DNA of 64,000 nucleotides from Brevundimonas sp. (lineage in GTDB: Bacteria; Pseudomonadota; Alphaproteobacteria; Caulobacterales; Caulobacteraceae), in assembly GCA_004296955.1 (NCBI GenBank), contig SCVB01000070.1, forward strand, positions 17,941 through 81,940, read 5' to 3'. The notes beneath the pieces were generated by a model. It had not been told where the DNA came from. It did not search any database and saw nothing but the letters and a program-made list of their open reading frames with translations. A program made the translations under genes and the position numbers. Of this stretch, positions 35,163 to 44,648 are shown one piece after another (the stretch's first letter is position 1; the number at the start of each line of letters is the position of its first letter).

Positions 35163-35316
35163 CGGTTCTGCGGTTCTGAATCTCGGCCCGGGCGGCCAGA
35201 CGACGCCATTGCAGCGCCAGCCTGGCGAACTCGTCCTGGACGTCCGGCGGATGCGGTTCCGCCGCCCGCTGTTCCAGCTCCGCCGCCTTGGCCAGGCACT
35301 GCTCGACCGTGAACAT
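35137..35316 (-). CDS. small conserved alphaproteobacterial protein
   Basis: A 59-residue cytoplasmic protein, probably two helices: FTVEQCLAKAAELEQRAAE and DEFARLALQWRRLAARAEIQ. Small proteins of this shape (helix, then a LA-x-QWR-x-LA motif) are widespread in alphaproteobacteria and uncharacterised. The ATG at 35316 is chosen over 35358 because the extension is not conserved-looking. It lies in an AT-richer patch and its 3' end overlaps the convergent thioesterase gene. Function unknown. Confidence 0.65.
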   Translation of the reverse strand: MFTVEQCLAKAAELEQRAAEPHPPDVQDEFARLALQWRRLAARAEIQNRRTAIAGTPQA

Positions 35317-35434
35317 GGCTGCGCAACAACGTTTTTCAGAAAATGGTTCCAGCACCAACTTTTGGTTGCAACAATCACCTACTCGCCGATTCCGTGCTGC
35401 ACTCTCCGTGTTTGGTGGTATTTCTGCGCCTGAC

Positions 35435-35459
35435 GAAGCCCCGCGAGCACCGGGGCTTC
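35435..35459. repeat. GC-rich hairpin between the small gene and the HisKA_2 kinase gene
   Basis: GAAGCCCCG (35435-35443) pairs with CGGGGCTTC (35451-35459) around CGAGCAC. There is no T-run behind it on either strand. The region 35317-35532 contains no gene and is partly AT-rich; the hairpin could end a short RNA or be part of the kinase leader. Confidence 0.45.
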
Positions 35460-35532
35460 TGGCGTCGCCAACAAAGCAGACGGGTATGACTTCCGCCCTG
35501 GAAGCCTCCGGTAACCATTCGGAGGGCCAGCC

Positions 35533-36600
35533 TTGGCTGACCCCACGCCGCTACATCCCGATGGGGCCCTGAGCCTGGCCCTTGCTGTCGTCGGCTCCTC
35601 GACGGCGCCGCTCGTCCTGCTGGACGGCGCCCTGAACGTCGTCGCGGCCAGCGCGTCCTTCTTCACGTTGTTCCGCATCGACCCGGCGGGCGCCGTGGGG
35701 GAATCCTTTCTCAATCTCGGCGAGGGCGAGTGGGACCTGCCCCGCCTTCGCTCCCTGCTGACCGCCACCCTGTCCGGCGCGGCCGACGTCGACGCTTATG
35801 AGATGGATCTGGAAAGCGACCGCTTGGGCGGCCCCCGCTGCCTGCTGCTGAACGCCCATCTGCTGGCCTACGGGGACGGCGCCGAGGTCCGCCTGCTGCT
35901 GGGCATGTCCGACGTCACCGACGCCCGGGCCAGCGAGAAGCTGAAGGACGACCTGCTGCGCGAAAAGGCCATCCTCCTGCAGGAGGTCCAGCACCGGGTC
36001 GCCAACAGCCTGCAGATCATCGCCAGCGTCATCCTGCAGAGCGCCCGCAAGTCGCAGTCCGACGAGACACGCGACCATCTGCGCGACGCCCACAGCCGGG
36101 TCATGTCGGTCGCCGCCCTGCAGCAGCAGCTGGCCGCCTCACGCCTCGGCGAGGTTGCGCTGAAGCCCTATTTCGACCAGCTGTGCCTCAGCGTCGGCGC
36201 CTCGATGATCCGCGACCACAGTCAGCTGTCCCTGCATGTCGACTGCGACGACAGCGCCGTGGAGGCCGATGCATCCGTCAGCCTCGGTCTGATCGTCACC
36301 GAACTGGTGATCAATTCGCTGAAGCACGCCTTCCCGGGCGGGCGTCGCGGCCGGATCACCGTCAGCTATCACGCCCACGGCCCCAACTGGACCCTCGCGG
36401 TCGCGGACGATGGCGTGGGCATGCCCACGGACGCCGCCAGCGCAACGCCGGGCCTGGGCACCAGCATCGTCGAGGCGTTGGCGAAACAGCTCAAGGCCCG
36501 CGTCCAGGTCGTCGGCGGCCATCCCGGGACCACCGTCTCGGTCATCCACAGCCAGATCAGCGCCGTCGAGGCGGACGCCGAAGTGATGCTCGCGGTCTGA
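35533..36600 (+). CDS. sensor histidine kinase, PAS-HisKA_2-HATPase
   Basis: A 355-residue cytoplasmic kinase. After a PAS domain (about 15-130) comes the HisKA_2-type phospho-acceptor LLQEVQHRVANSLQIIASVI, His at about 155, and a HATPase domain with LIVTELVINSLKHAFPGGRR (N box), VADDGVGMP and TPGLGTSIVEALAKQL. This class signals stress or light in alphaproteobacteria and often works with PhyR/EcfG, none of which is nearby. Start is TTG 35533 behind GGAGGG. No transmembrane segment. It converges with the lipoprotein gene at 36613. Confidence 0.93.
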   Translation: MADPTPLHPDGALSLALAVVGSSTAPLVLLDGALNVVAASASFFTLFRIDPAGAVGESFLNLGEGEWDLPRLRSLLTATLSGAADVDAYEMDLESDRLGGPRCLLLNAHLLAYGDGAEVRLLLGMSDVTDARASEKLKDDLLREKAILLQEVQHRVANSLQIIASVILQSARKSQSDETRDHLRDAHSRVMSVAALQQQLAASRLGEVALKPYFDQLCLSVGASMIRDHSQLSLHVDCDDSAVEADASVSLGLIVTELVINSLKHAFPGGRRGRITVSYHAHGPNWTLAVADDGVGMPTDAASATPGLGTSIVEALAKQLKARVQVVGGHPGTTVSVIHSQISAVEADAEVMLAV

Positions 36601-36612
36601 TCGATCGGCGGG

Positions 36613-37014
36613 TCAGGCCGGCGGCAGCTGGTATGGATTCTCGACCGAGAGGCGGGATCCGGGAGGCAGACCCAGCTCCTCGAACGACCAGCGCAGCTCG
36701 GCGCCCTCGGGCCGCGACTCCAGGCAGCGGTCTTCCTTGATCCGGCGCAGGGTGATGATCGGGCCCTCGCTCGAATCCCGCACCACCGGCGTGATGTCTT
36801 CCTTGGCGGTGCAGCCGTTCGATGTGACCCAGAACACCGCCTCGTCGCGGGCGATGGCGGCGGCGTGGACCGGTTCGACCTGACCCGGCATCTCGGTCTG
36901 CGGCGGCGTCTGGAACCGGCCAGTGAGCTGCTGCACGGCGCTGCAGCCGGACAGGCCCGACGTCACGGCCAGGGCGGCGACCAGGACAGCGCCCGGCGTA
37001 GCGATCCGTTTCAT
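36613..37014 (-). CDS. hypothetical lipoprotein
   Basis: A 133-residue envelope lipoprotein. The ATG at 37014 gives the signal MKRIATPGAVLVAALAVTSG with lipobox LSGC (Cys24). The mature part contains one further Cys pair (SNGCTAKEDI and EDRCLESR) and strands EAVFWVTSNG, PIITLRRIKE, LRWSFEELGL. The pattern (Cys, Asp-Ile, Arg-Cys) resembles small proteins of Caulobacteraceae of unknown function. It lies 169 bases beyond the rpsD stop, downstream of the rpsD terminator, so has its own promoter. Confidence 0.7.
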   Translation of the reverse strand: MKRIATPGAVLVAALAVTSGLSGCSAVQQLTGRFQTPPQTEMPGQVEPVHAAAIARDEAVFWVTSNGCTAKEDITPVVRDSSEGPIITLRRIKEDRCLESRPEGAELRWSFEELGLPPGSRLSVENPYQLPPA

Positions 37015-37093
37015 CCCCGGCCTCCCGCGCCGAACCCTGATCCACTGAAAATGCGCCCGTTCGTTCCGCAAGGGAAGCCCGGACCGGGGGCGC

Positions 37094-37121
37094 AAAAAAG
37101 GCCCCGGAGCGATCCGGGGCC
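37094..37121 (-). terminator. rho-independent terminator of rpsD
   Basis: Stem GGCCCCGGA (37100-37108) with TCCGGGGCC (37113-37121), GCGA loop, followed on the minus strand by six T (37094-37099). It lies 62 bases after the rpsD stop. Confidence 0.9.
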
Positions 37122-37183
37122 TTTGAAGTCTTCGGCGTCGCCCGGTCCGGCCGCGAGCGGCCGCGTCGGGAGCCTCTGCGTCC

Positions 37184-37801
37184 TTAGGACGAGTAGTATT
37201 CCACGACCAGGTTCGGCTCCATCTTCACCGGGAACGGCACGTCGGCCAGCTCCGGCACGCGGACGAAGCGGACCGAGAAGCCGCGGTCGCCGATCTCGAT
37301 GTAGTCCGGGATGTCGCGCTCCGACGACTGCTGGGCCTCGAGGACCAGCGCCATGTTGCGGGACTTTTCCTTGACCTCGACGACGTCGCCGACCTTCAGA
37401 CGGTACGACGCGATGTCGACCTTCTTGCCGTTGACGGTCACGTGGCCGTGGCTGACGAACTGACGGGCGGACCAGACGGTCGGCGTGAATTTGGCGCGAT
37501 AGACCAGGGCGTCGAGGCGCGACTCCAGCAGGCCGATCAGGTTCTCCGAGCTGTTGCCCTTGCGACGCGAGGCTTCCTCGTAGGTCGCGGCGAACTGCTT
37601 CTCGGTGATGTTGCCGTAGTAGCCCTTCAGCTTCTGCTTGGCCTTCAGCTGCAGGCCGAAGTCAGAGACCTTCTGCTTGCGACGCTGGCCGTGCTGGCCG
37701 GGGCCGTACGAGCGTTTGTTGACGGGGGACTTGGCGCGACCCCACAGGTTTTCACCCATGACCCGGTCGAGTTTGTACTTGGCGCTATGGCGCTTGGACA
37801 T
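37184..37801 (-). CDS. rpsD: 30S ribosomal protein S4
   Basis: A 205-residue primary 16S rRNA-binding protein of the small subunit. Family sequence is plain: [40 protein letters not shown], the S4 RNA-binding domain [20 protein letters not shown] through [20 protein letters not shown], and the end VVEYYSS. This is the zinc-free form, without the Cys cluster of some bacteria. It is a stand-alone unit, with its own terminator at 37094-37121, as in other alphaproteobacteria, rather than in the alpha operon. Confidence 0.98.
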   Translation of the reverse strand: MSKRHSAKYKLDRVMGENLWGRAKSPVNKRSYGPGQHGQRRKQKVSDFGLQLKAKQKLKGYYGNITEKQFAATYEEASRRKGNSSENLIGLLESRLDALVYRAKFTPTVWSARQFVSHGHVTVNGKKVDIASYRLKVGDVVEVKEKSRNMALVLEAQQSSERDIPDYIEIGDRGFSVRFVRVPELADVPFPVKMEPNLVVEYYSS

Positions 37802-37949
37802 ATGTCACTCTTCTCATGATGCGGCCCGGTCCCTCCCCAACTGGAGAGACGATCTCAACGGCGGTCCACGCATCGTCCGTAGTGGTTCGCGCAGAGGGGC
37901 GAGCCCGACGGCGTGAAGGGCGCGCTTATGACGGGGTCGCGGCCATCCG

Positions 37950-38885
37950 TCAAGGCCGGGCGGCGGGCTCCGGAACCCAGACGAAACCGTCGTCGCGGCG
38001 CTGGAACCGCCCCAGGCCCGGGAAGGGGAAGTGGCCGGCGTAGATCCGCTGCTCGCCCGCGGCGCCGCGTTCCAGCAGCCCCTGCCGGGTGGCGATCGCC
38101 GCGGCGCTGTCGCTGTCCCAGGCGTTGACCCATTCCGGCCGCTGCACTGACAGGACGGAACTGTGCATGGCGTCGCCGATATAGAGCAGGCGCTCGGCGC
38201 CCGAGGCGATCTCGAACCCGCTGTGTCCGGGCGTATGCCCCTCAAGGGCGACGGGCGTGATGCCGGGTACGATTTCGGCGCCGAAGGTGAAGGTTTCGAC
38301 CTTCGGCCGGATCGTGCGCACCAGATCGGCCATTGGGGCCTGGCTCTGGAGGTCCGCCCATTCGGCGGCACTCATGCGGATGGCGGCGTTGGGGAAAACC
38401 AGCGCGCCATTCGCGATCAGCCCCCCAACGTGGTCGCCGTGGCTGTGCGAAATCAGGATGTCCGTGACCTGCGCCGGCGCGGTCCCCGCCGCCTCCAGCG
38501 AGGCCTGCAGACGGTTCTGGGTCCCCATCTGTCCGCCCGCGCCGGTGTCGATCAGCACGACACGGCCGCCGGCCTTCACAAGCAGCGGCTGGACGGACAG
38601 GTGGATGGTTTCCCCGTCCTGACCGGCTCCGCGCAGCGTGGACCGAATTGCGTCGGGATCAGGCCACGGGCTCTGACCCGCCTCGTTCGGAAGGGCCAGA
38701 TCGCCGTCCTTCAGGGCCACCGCCTCCAGGGTCCCGATGTGAAAGGGGAAGGCCCCCGAGGCGACGGCTGCCTGCGGCGACACCGTCGGTGCTGCCGGCT
38801 CGCCCTTTCTCTCGGCCTCCGACGAACAGGCGGCGATCGAGCCGAGGATCAGGACGGCGGCGGCAAGGCGGGCGTGGACGTTCAT
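37950..38885 (-). CDS. metallo-beta-lactamase-fold hydrolase (lipoprotein)
   Basis: A 311-residue envelope enzyme. Its signal MNVHARLAAAVLILGSIAAC ends in a lipobox Cys. The metal site is ILISHSHGDHVGGLI (HxHxDH), with further ligands in GHTPGHSGFEI and YIGDAMHSSV. Motifs VVLIDTGAGGQMG and LPNEAGQSPWPDPDAI are typical of quorum-lactonase-like and related MBL hydrolases, but no substrate can be inferred. It lies upstream of rpsD on the same strand, and downstream of the SOD gene, with separate promoters probable. Confidence 0.9.
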   Translation of the reverse strand: MNVHARLAAAVLILGSIAACSSEAERKGEPAAPTVSPQAAVASGAFPFHIGTLEAVALKDGDLALPNEAGQSPWPDPDAIRSTLRGAGQDGETIHLSVQPLLVKAGGRVVLIDTGAGGQMGTQNRLQASLEAAGTAPAQVTDILISHSHGDHVGGLIANGALVFPNAAIRMSAAEWADLQSQAPMADLVRTIRPKVETFTFGAEIVPGITPVALEGHTPGHSGFEIASGAERLLYIGDAMHSSVLSVQRPEWVNAWDSDSAAAIATRQGLLERGAAGEQRIYAGHFPFPGLGRFQRRDDGFVWVPEPAARP

Positions 38886-38971
38886 CGGTCGGCTCTCCGG
38901 TCGGACTACGGCGACGCTTCAGATAGGACGCCCCGTCCGCCGCACCAGACCGGCGCGGCGGCTTCGGGCAA

Positions 38972-39583
38972 TCAGGTCGCGGCGGCGAACAGCTCACTGG
39001 CCTTGTTCCAGTTCACCACCGACCAGAAGGCTTTCAGATATTCGGCCCGCCGGTTCTGGTATTTCAGATAATAGGCGTGCTCCCAGACATCGGCCGCCAG
39101 CACCACGGCGCCCTTTTCGTCGGCCACGTCCATCAGCGGATTGTCCTGGTTCGGCGTCGAGGTGACCTTGAGCTTGCCGTCCTGGACGATCAGCCAGGCC
39201 CAGCCCGAGCCGAACTGGCCGGCGCCGGCGGCGTTGAAGGCCTCCTTGAACTTGTCCATCCCGCCGAGATCTCGGTCGATGGCGGCGGCCAGCTCGGCCG
39301 ACGGTTCGCCGGTCTTGCCCTGCGGCGCCAGCAGCTCCCAGAACAGGCTGTGGTTCCAGTGTCCGCCGCCGTTGTTGCGCACGGCCTTGGGAGCCTTGGA
39401 GATATTGGCGAACAGCTCTTCCAGCGATTTGCCCTGCAGGGCGCTGTCGGCGTCCACGGCCTTGTTCAGATTGTCGACATAGGCCTGGTGGTGCTTGTCG
39501 TGGTGGAAGGTCATCGTCTCCTTGTCGATGGCCGGCTCCAGGGCGTCATAGGCATAGGGGAGGGGCGGAAGCGTAAAGGCCAT
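38972..39583 (-). CDS. superoxide dismutase, Fe/Mn family
   Basis: Converts superoxide to hydrogen peroxide. The 203-residue protein has all four metal ligands: His in [14 protein letters not shown], His in [14 protein letters not shown], Asp in [14 protein letters not shown] and His in the same block. [20 protein letters not shown] and [14 protein letters not shown] suggest the Fe-type, but metal choice cannot be fixed by eye. The ATG at 39583 begins [19 protein letters not shown], the usual start. No signal peptide, so cytoplasmic. Confidence 0.95.
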   Translation of the reverse strand: MAFTLPPLPYAYDALEPAIDKETMTFHHDKHHQAYVDNLNKAVDADSALQGKSLEELFANISKAPKAVRNNGGGHWNHSLFWELLAPQGKTGEPSAELAAAIDRDLGGMDKFKEAFNAAGAGQFGSGWAWLIVQDGKLKVTSTPNQDNPLMDVADEKGAVVLAADVWEHAYYLKYQNRRAEYLKAFWSVVNWNKASELFAAAT

Positions 39584-39672
39584 GGGGAGGCTCCTTCGAC
39601 AGGTTTCGGGGGGAGCCCTCATCTAGGCGCCCGTTCCCCAAACCCAAGCCCGGCCGCCGGATTCCGTTCCGA

Positions 39673-39906
39673 TCAAACCGCCGGCAGATTGGCCTTCAGA
39701 CAGTCGCGCACCGCCCGCCGCAGGTCGCCCGTGGCCGAGGCGAAATCCACCCCCTCGGCGTCGAACACCGCCCGCACGGCCGCATCCAGGCCGTTGGGCA
39801 GGGCCTCGAGCACCCGCTTCTCCCCCTTGGGATGCAGGCAGAAGCCGACCTCCCTGCACAGGGCGGCGAACATCTCGGCATGGGCGGCTTCGGAAGTCTG
39901 GGTCAT
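39673..39906 (-). CDS. small hypothetical protein
   Basis: A 77-residue soluble protein with no recognised domain. It starts MTQTSEAAHAEMFAALCREV and includes FCLHPKGEKRVLEALPNGLD and DLRRAVRDCLKANLPAV. It looks helical and cytoplasmic. It lies between the SOD gene and an exported GATase-like gene on the same strand; the frame competing with it on this strand (39623-39922) gives Arg/Gly-rich, non-protein-like sequence, so this one is preferred. Confidence 0.6.
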   Translation of the reverse strand: MTQTSEAAHAEMFAALCREVGFCLHPKGEKRVLEALPNGLDAAVRAVFDAEGVDFASATGDLRRAVRDCLKANLPAV

Positions 39907-39926
39907 GGGCCGCTCCTAGCACGGAC

Positions 39927-40877
39927 TCACGGCAGCAGACCGGTCAGCCAGTGCATTATGTTGAGTCCGAACTGCGCATTGCCCGGGGCAGCGTTCATGC
40001 CGAAGCGGAGGTCGGGCCGCCCGTCGTCGAACCGCACCAGTTGGGCCGACAGCATGCCGGCCTCGCCCAGCACCACGACCCGCCCCTCGCCATGGCTGAA
40101 GGCCAGCCCCTGGGCCGCCAAGGCGGGACGCGACAGCTCCGCCAGGGCGGCTTCGGACTCCCGGCTGCGTGCGAGCCGTTCGCCCAACGCCTGCAGGGTC
40201 GGCAGGTCCGGCGCCTCGCGCGCGCCGGACGGCAGGGGCAACAGGACCGTCGCCCCGTCCGGCCCGCTCAGCGACTGGCCGGTGAAGGCGACGACCGCCT
40301 CGACCCGTTCGTCGGGGCTCCGGCCGGTCAGGATCGGATGGTCTCCCAGCGCCTCGCGGCCGTAGGTCAGTCTGGTCGTCAGTTCGCGGCCGTCCGTGGT
40401 GAAGGCGTAGCCGACGCCCATGCCGACGCCGAACCGCGCCGCCAGATCCGCCGCCGCCGTCCCGAACGGCGCGTGGTCCGCGATCAGCAGCAGCTTGCCG
40501 CCGTTCCGGACCCAGGCCTCCAGGGCCGCGCCTTCCGACTCCGTGAAGGTGGGCGGCGCGGGGTCCTCGTGAACCGCGCCGGCGTTGGCGATGACCAGCA
40601 CATCGACGCCGTCCAGTCCGCCCGCGTCGAAGCGGGCGGTCCCTCCGCGCACCTCATGGCCATCGGCTCTCAGCAGGGCGGCGAACGGCGCATAGCGGCC
40701 GTCGACGGTATGGAAATTGTTGTGCGCCCCGTCGATCACCACCACCGGCGCGGCGGCGGCGTAGGCCGGTCGGGCGACGGTCGGCTGGAAGCCGGGATCC
40801 GTCATCTGCTGCGCCTGCGCCGGCAGGGCGAAGGCGGTCAGGGCGAAAAGGCTGAGCGCCAGGGCGGACCGTCTCAT
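39927..40877 (-). CDS. exported glutamine-amidotransferase-like/DUF4350 protein
   Basis: A 316-residue periplasmic protein with signal MRRSALALSLFALTAFALPA (cleavage after AQA-QQM). The fold is flavodoxin/class-I GATase-like: VVVIDGAHNNFHTVDGRYAP, GVDVLVIANAGAVHED, SEGAALEAWVRNGGKLLLIA, RVVVLGEAGMLSAQ. Where active enzymes have a Cys in the elbow, it has DHAPFG, so it is probably non-catalytic or of another type. Proteins like this often occur with carbohydrate or zinc-peptidase systems; none is nearby. Function unknown. Confidence 0.75.
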   Translation of the reverse strand: MRRSALALSLFALTAFALPAQAQQMTDPGFQPTVARPAYAAAAPVVVIDGAHNNFHTVDGRYAPFAALLRADGHEVRGGTARFDAGGLDGVDVLVIANAGAVHEDPAPPTFTESEGAALEAWVRNGGKLLLIADHAPFGTAAADLAARFGVGMGVGYAFTTDGRELTTRLTYGREALGDHPILTGRSPDERVEAVVAFTGQSLSGPDGATVLLPLPSGAREAPDLPTLQALGERLARSRESEAALAELSRPALAAQGLAFSHGEGRVVVLGEAGMLSAQLVRFDDGRPDLRFGMNAAPGNAQFGLNIMHWLTGLLP

Positions 40878-40919
40878 CGAAATCCCTCCGGTTCGGGGCC
40901 GGACGCTAGCACATCCCCC

Positions 40920-41753
40920 TCAGGCCTTCAGCCGCGCCGCGTGGAAGGCGACATGGTCGGCGATGAAACTGGCCATGAAGAAATAGGAGTGGTCGTAGCC
41001 GGGCTGCATCCGCAGGGTGAGCGTCTGCCCCGCCGTCTCCGCCGCGGCGACCAGCAGCTCCGGCTTCAACTGCTCCGCAAGGAAGGGATCGGCGTCGCCC
41101 TGGTCGATCAGGATGTCGTCGTAACACCCCTCGCCGACCCCGTCCTCGATCAGCCGCGCGGCGTCGTGGGCGTCCCACACCCCGCGATCCGGGCCGAGGT
41201 AGGCGTTGAAGGCCTTCTCCCCCCACGGACACCGCGTCGGCGACGAAATCGGCGCGAAAGCGGAGACCGAGCGGAACAGGTGCGGATGCCGCAGGGCCAG
41301 GGTCAGCGCCCCGTGTCCGCCCATCGAATGGCCGCTGATCGACCGCGCCTTCGTCGTCGGGAACTCGGCGTCGATCAGGCCGATCAACTCCCCGACGACA
41401 TAGCTTTCCATCTGGAAATGCGGCGCCCACGGCGCCTCGGTGGCGTCGACATAGAAGCCCGCCCCCTGCCCCAGGTCATAGGCCGGATCGTCCGCGACGC
41501 CCTCGCCTCGCGGCGAGGTGTCCGGCGCGACGATGATCACCCCGTGCTCGGCCGCCGACGCATAGGCCCCGGCCTTGGTGGTGAAATTGTCCTCGGTGCA
41601 GGTCAGGCCCGACAGCCAGATCAGCACCGGAAACGGCCCCTCGCCCGGCGGCGTGAACACCGACAGGGTCATGGGCGTGCCGGTCGTGGCGCTGTCGTGG
41701 CGGAGGTAGCGCAGGGTTCCGCCGTGGACGGCGTGGGTCTTCAGGGTTTCCAT
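40920..41753 (-). CDS. fghA: S-formylglutathione hydrolase
   Basis: Second enzyme of glutathione-dependent formaldehyde removal; splits S-formylglutathione to formate and glutathione in the cytoplasm. The 277-residue sequence shows VLIWLSGLTCTEDNFTTKAG, VAPDTSPRGEGVADDPAYDL, the nucleophile elbow ISGHSMGGHGALTLALRHP and the base region GYDHSYFFMASFIADHV. It lies in a row with a VOC protein and the class III alcohol dehydrogenase, which makes S-formylglutathione. The 48-base gap to the VOC gene contains part of a palindromic repeat. Confidence 0.96.
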   Translation of the reverse strand: METLKTHAVHGGTLRYLRHDSATTGTPMTLSVFTPPGEGPFPVLIWLSGLTCTEDNFTTKAGAYASAAEHGVIIVAPDTSPRGEGVADDPAYDLGQGAGFYVDATEAPWAPHFQMESYVVGELIGLIDAEFPTTKARSISGHSMGGHGALTLALRHPHLFRSVSAFAPISSPTRCPWGEKAFNAYLGPDRGVWDAHDAARLIEDGVGEGCYDDILIDQGDADPFLAEQLKPELLVAAAETAGQTLTLRMQPGYDHSYFFMASFIADHVAFHAARLKA

Positions 41754-41781
41754 ACCCGCCCCTCTACCGCCCTCCTCGTCA

Positions 41782-41811
41782 TCCCGGAAGCCGCGCAGCG
41801 GCTATCCGGGA
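41782..41811. repeat. palindromic repeat overlapping the VOC gene stop
   Basis: TCCCGGA-AGCCGC (41782-41794) pairs with GCGGCT-a-TCCGGGA (41798-41811) around GCA, with one bulged base at 41804. The outer flanks CGTCA and CGATG extend the look of a Caulobacterales/Rhizobiales intergenic palindrome. It provides the stop codon and the last codons of the VOC gene (HRPG then stop). Confidence 0.65.
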
Positions 41812-42185
41812 CGATGCAGGGCGCAGATCTTGTTGCCGGACGGATCGCGCAGATAGGCCAGATAAAGCTTTCCAACCGGGAGTTCGCGGAATCCGGGCGG
41901 GTTCTCAATGGCGACGCCGCCGCTCTCGGCGCCCGCCTTGTGAAAGGCGTCGACCGCCTCCGGGCTGGCGGCCGCGAAACCGATGGTGCCGCCGTTGGCG
42001 TGGCAGGCGGGCCCGCCGTCAATCGGTGCGCCGACCGCAAAGGCGCCCATGCGCGTGCGCCACCAGTACCGCCCCTTGGCGTCCGGCCCACTGCCCGGCT
42101 CGTGCCCGAGCGCGCCCAGCGCCGCATCATAGAATTTCCGCGACGCTTCGACGTCGTTGGCACCGACGGTGACGTGGGTGAACAT
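41802..42185 (-). CDS. VOC-superfamily (glyoxalase-like) protein
   Basis: A 127-residue metal-dependent fold protein of the glyoxalase/bleomycin-resistance type: MFTHVTVGANDVEASRKFYD, the strand ALGHEPGSGPDAKGRYWWRT, GTIGFAAASPEAVDAFHKAG and KLYLAYLRDPSGNKICALHR. Putative ligands are the His near the start and the Asp of RDPSGNK. Its neighbours adhC and fghA make it likely to take part in aldehyde removal, for example acting on a glutathione adduct, but this is inference. The upstream segment (42186-42232) is an AT-rich island unlike its surroundings, probably its promoter. Confidence 0.88.
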   Translation of the reverse strand: MFTHVTVGANDVEASRKFYDAALGALGHEPGSGPDAKGRYWWRTRMGAFAVGAPIDGGPACHANGGTIGFAAASPEAVDAFHKAGAESGGVAIENPPGFRELPVGKLYLAYLRDPSGNKICALHRPG

Positions 42186-42248
42186 GGCTTATATATCTCC
42201 CTGCTTCAGGACAGTTTTTTTAAACAACTATCCCGGCGACGCAAGCCT

Positions 42249-43355
<1,107 letters not shown>

Positions 43356-43459
43356 GGGCGGGTCCTTTCGCGAGTCAGCCACGGTTCTAGCGGTCCGGCA
43401 GCCGCGCCGAAACCGCCTTGACCATTGCCAGCCGGATCCGGATCGCTATCCGTTCTGCT

Positions 43460-43831
43460 ATGGCCAAGGCGACGAAGGCAAACCTCTATCTCCGTGTCCG
43501 ACGTTGGGTCGATCACGACATCGCGCATCGATACAAGTCGCCGGTCCTGGGGCTCAGTTTCATTGCGGCGATATTCCTCGGGTTCCTGTCCCGCAATCTT
43601 GAGCGACCATCATCCTGGGTCGCCTGGGCGCTGGCCATGGCCCTCGTCCTTGCGTGGAACGCCTTCGTCATCTGGCGCGCTGTCCGGATTGTTCGAGCGT
43701 TCTCGGTAAAGGGCGACCGGGACTACGATCAAAGGGTCAAGTTCACCCTCGATCCCGAACACCAGCGAAGCGAAAGCGTCAGCGCGACGTCGCAACGCAA
43801 GCGCTCGCGGCGGCGGCGGTCGCGAGGCTGA
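43460..43831 (+). CDS. small membrane protein upstream of the sirtuin gene
   Basis: A 123-residue protein with two membrane helices ([16 protein letters not shown] and [20 protein letters not shown]), a basic N-terminus ([20 protein letters not shown]) and a Ser/Arg-rich basic tail ([16 protein letters not shown]). A TTG at 43418 in the same frame is an alternative start. No family is recognised. Its stop overlaps the ATG of the sirtuin gene (TGATG at 43829), so they are translationally coupled. Confidence 0.65.
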   Translation: MAKATKANLYLRVRRWVDHDIAHRYKSPVLGLSFIAAIFLGFLSRNLERPSSWVAWALAMALVLAWNAFVIWRAVRIVRAFSVKGDRDYDQRVKFTLDPEHQRSESVSATSQRKRSRRRRSRG

Positions 43832-44544
43832 TGCCCGACCGCCGCAACCTCGTCATCCTCACCGGCGCCGGCATATCCGCCGAGTCCGGCGTGCCGACCT
43901 TCCGGGCCGACGACGGCCTGTGGATGGGCCATCGGATCGAGGACGTCGCCACGCCGGAGGCCTTCGCCCGCGATCCGGCGCTGGTGCAGGATTTCTACAA
44001 CAAGAGACGGCGGCAGCTGCCGACCGTGCATCCCAACGCCGCCCACCACGCCCTCGCCGACCTCGCGGCCCGCTGGCAAGGCGACTTCCTGCTGGTCACC
44101 CAGAATGTCGACGACCTGCACGACCGCGCCCATGCGGCGACCCCGCCCGCGCCCGGATTTGAGCTGATCCACATGCATGGCGAACTGCTGAAGGCGTCCT
44201 GCACCCGCACCGGTCGGGTCTGCGACTGGCCCGGCGACCTGGCCGTGGACGAAGCGTCGCCTCACCATCCGCAGGGCCGGCTGCGGCCGCATATCGTCTG
44301 GTTCGGCGAGATGCCGCTGCGCATGGAGCGGATCGAGGCGGCGCTGGCGCGGTGCGACCTGTTCGTCTCGATCGGCACCTCGGGCGCGGTCTGGCCGGCC
44401 GCAGGGTTCGTGCATCTGGCCCGGCGCGCGGGCGCCCGCACGGTCGAGCTGAACCTCGATCCGTCGCAGATCAGCGACCTGTTCGACGAGGTACGCCGCG
44501 GTCCGGCGACGGAGGTCGTGCCCGCGTTCTGCGCGACAGTCTGA
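43831..44544 (+). CDS. NAD-dependent protein deacylase (sirtuin, CobB-like)
   Basis: A 237-residue sirtuin that removes acyl groups from Lys using NAD+. The NAD site is [20 protein letters not shown] and [13 protein letters not shown], and the catalytic His is in [21 protein letters not shown] has the Tyr and Arg of desuccinylase/demalonylase sirtuins. After the first Cys ([12 protein letters not shown]) the second zinc Cys pair expected near [12 protein letters not shown] is missing; the sequence there is [10 protein letters not shown], with two His. The zinc site is thus altered or lost. It is coupled to the membrane-protein gene just upstream. Confidence 0.92.
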   Translation: MPDRRNLVILTGAGISAESGVPTFRADDGLWMGHRIEDVATPEAFARDPALVQDFYNKRRRQLPTVHPNAAHHALADLAARWQGDFLLVTQNVDDLHDRAHAATPPAPGFELIHMHGELLKASCTRTGRVCDWPGDLAVDEASPHHPQGRLRPHIVWFGEMPLRMERIEAALARCDLFVSIGTSGAVWPAAGFVHLARRAGARTVELNLDPSQISDLFDEVRRGPATEVVPAFCATV

Positions 44545-44593
44545 GCCCGACCGTGGTCGGCGCCGGCGGCATCGCATGCACGCTTGACGAAAA

Positions 44594-44631
44594 GTAACGC
44601 TGAGGTTACATGATGTCACCTGTAGGTGACA
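44594..44631 (+). promoter_or_regulatory. paired dyads upstream of a membrane protein/XRE operon
   Basis: GTAAC (44594-44598) with GTTAC (44605-44609), then the perfect dyad TGTCACCT-GT-AGGTGACA (44614-44631). These lie 18-55 bases upstream of the ATG at 44649 and are a likely operator for the XRE-type regulator encoded second in the operon. Confidence 0.6.
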
Positions 44632-44648
44632 CGAAAGGCTTGATCCCC

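Noticed and set aside
42186-42248. T-rich run (seven T) as a terminator for adhC
   Set aside because: The T-run is on the plus strand while adhC is read on the minus strand, and no GC-rich stem precedes it; it is more likely part of the VOC promoter.
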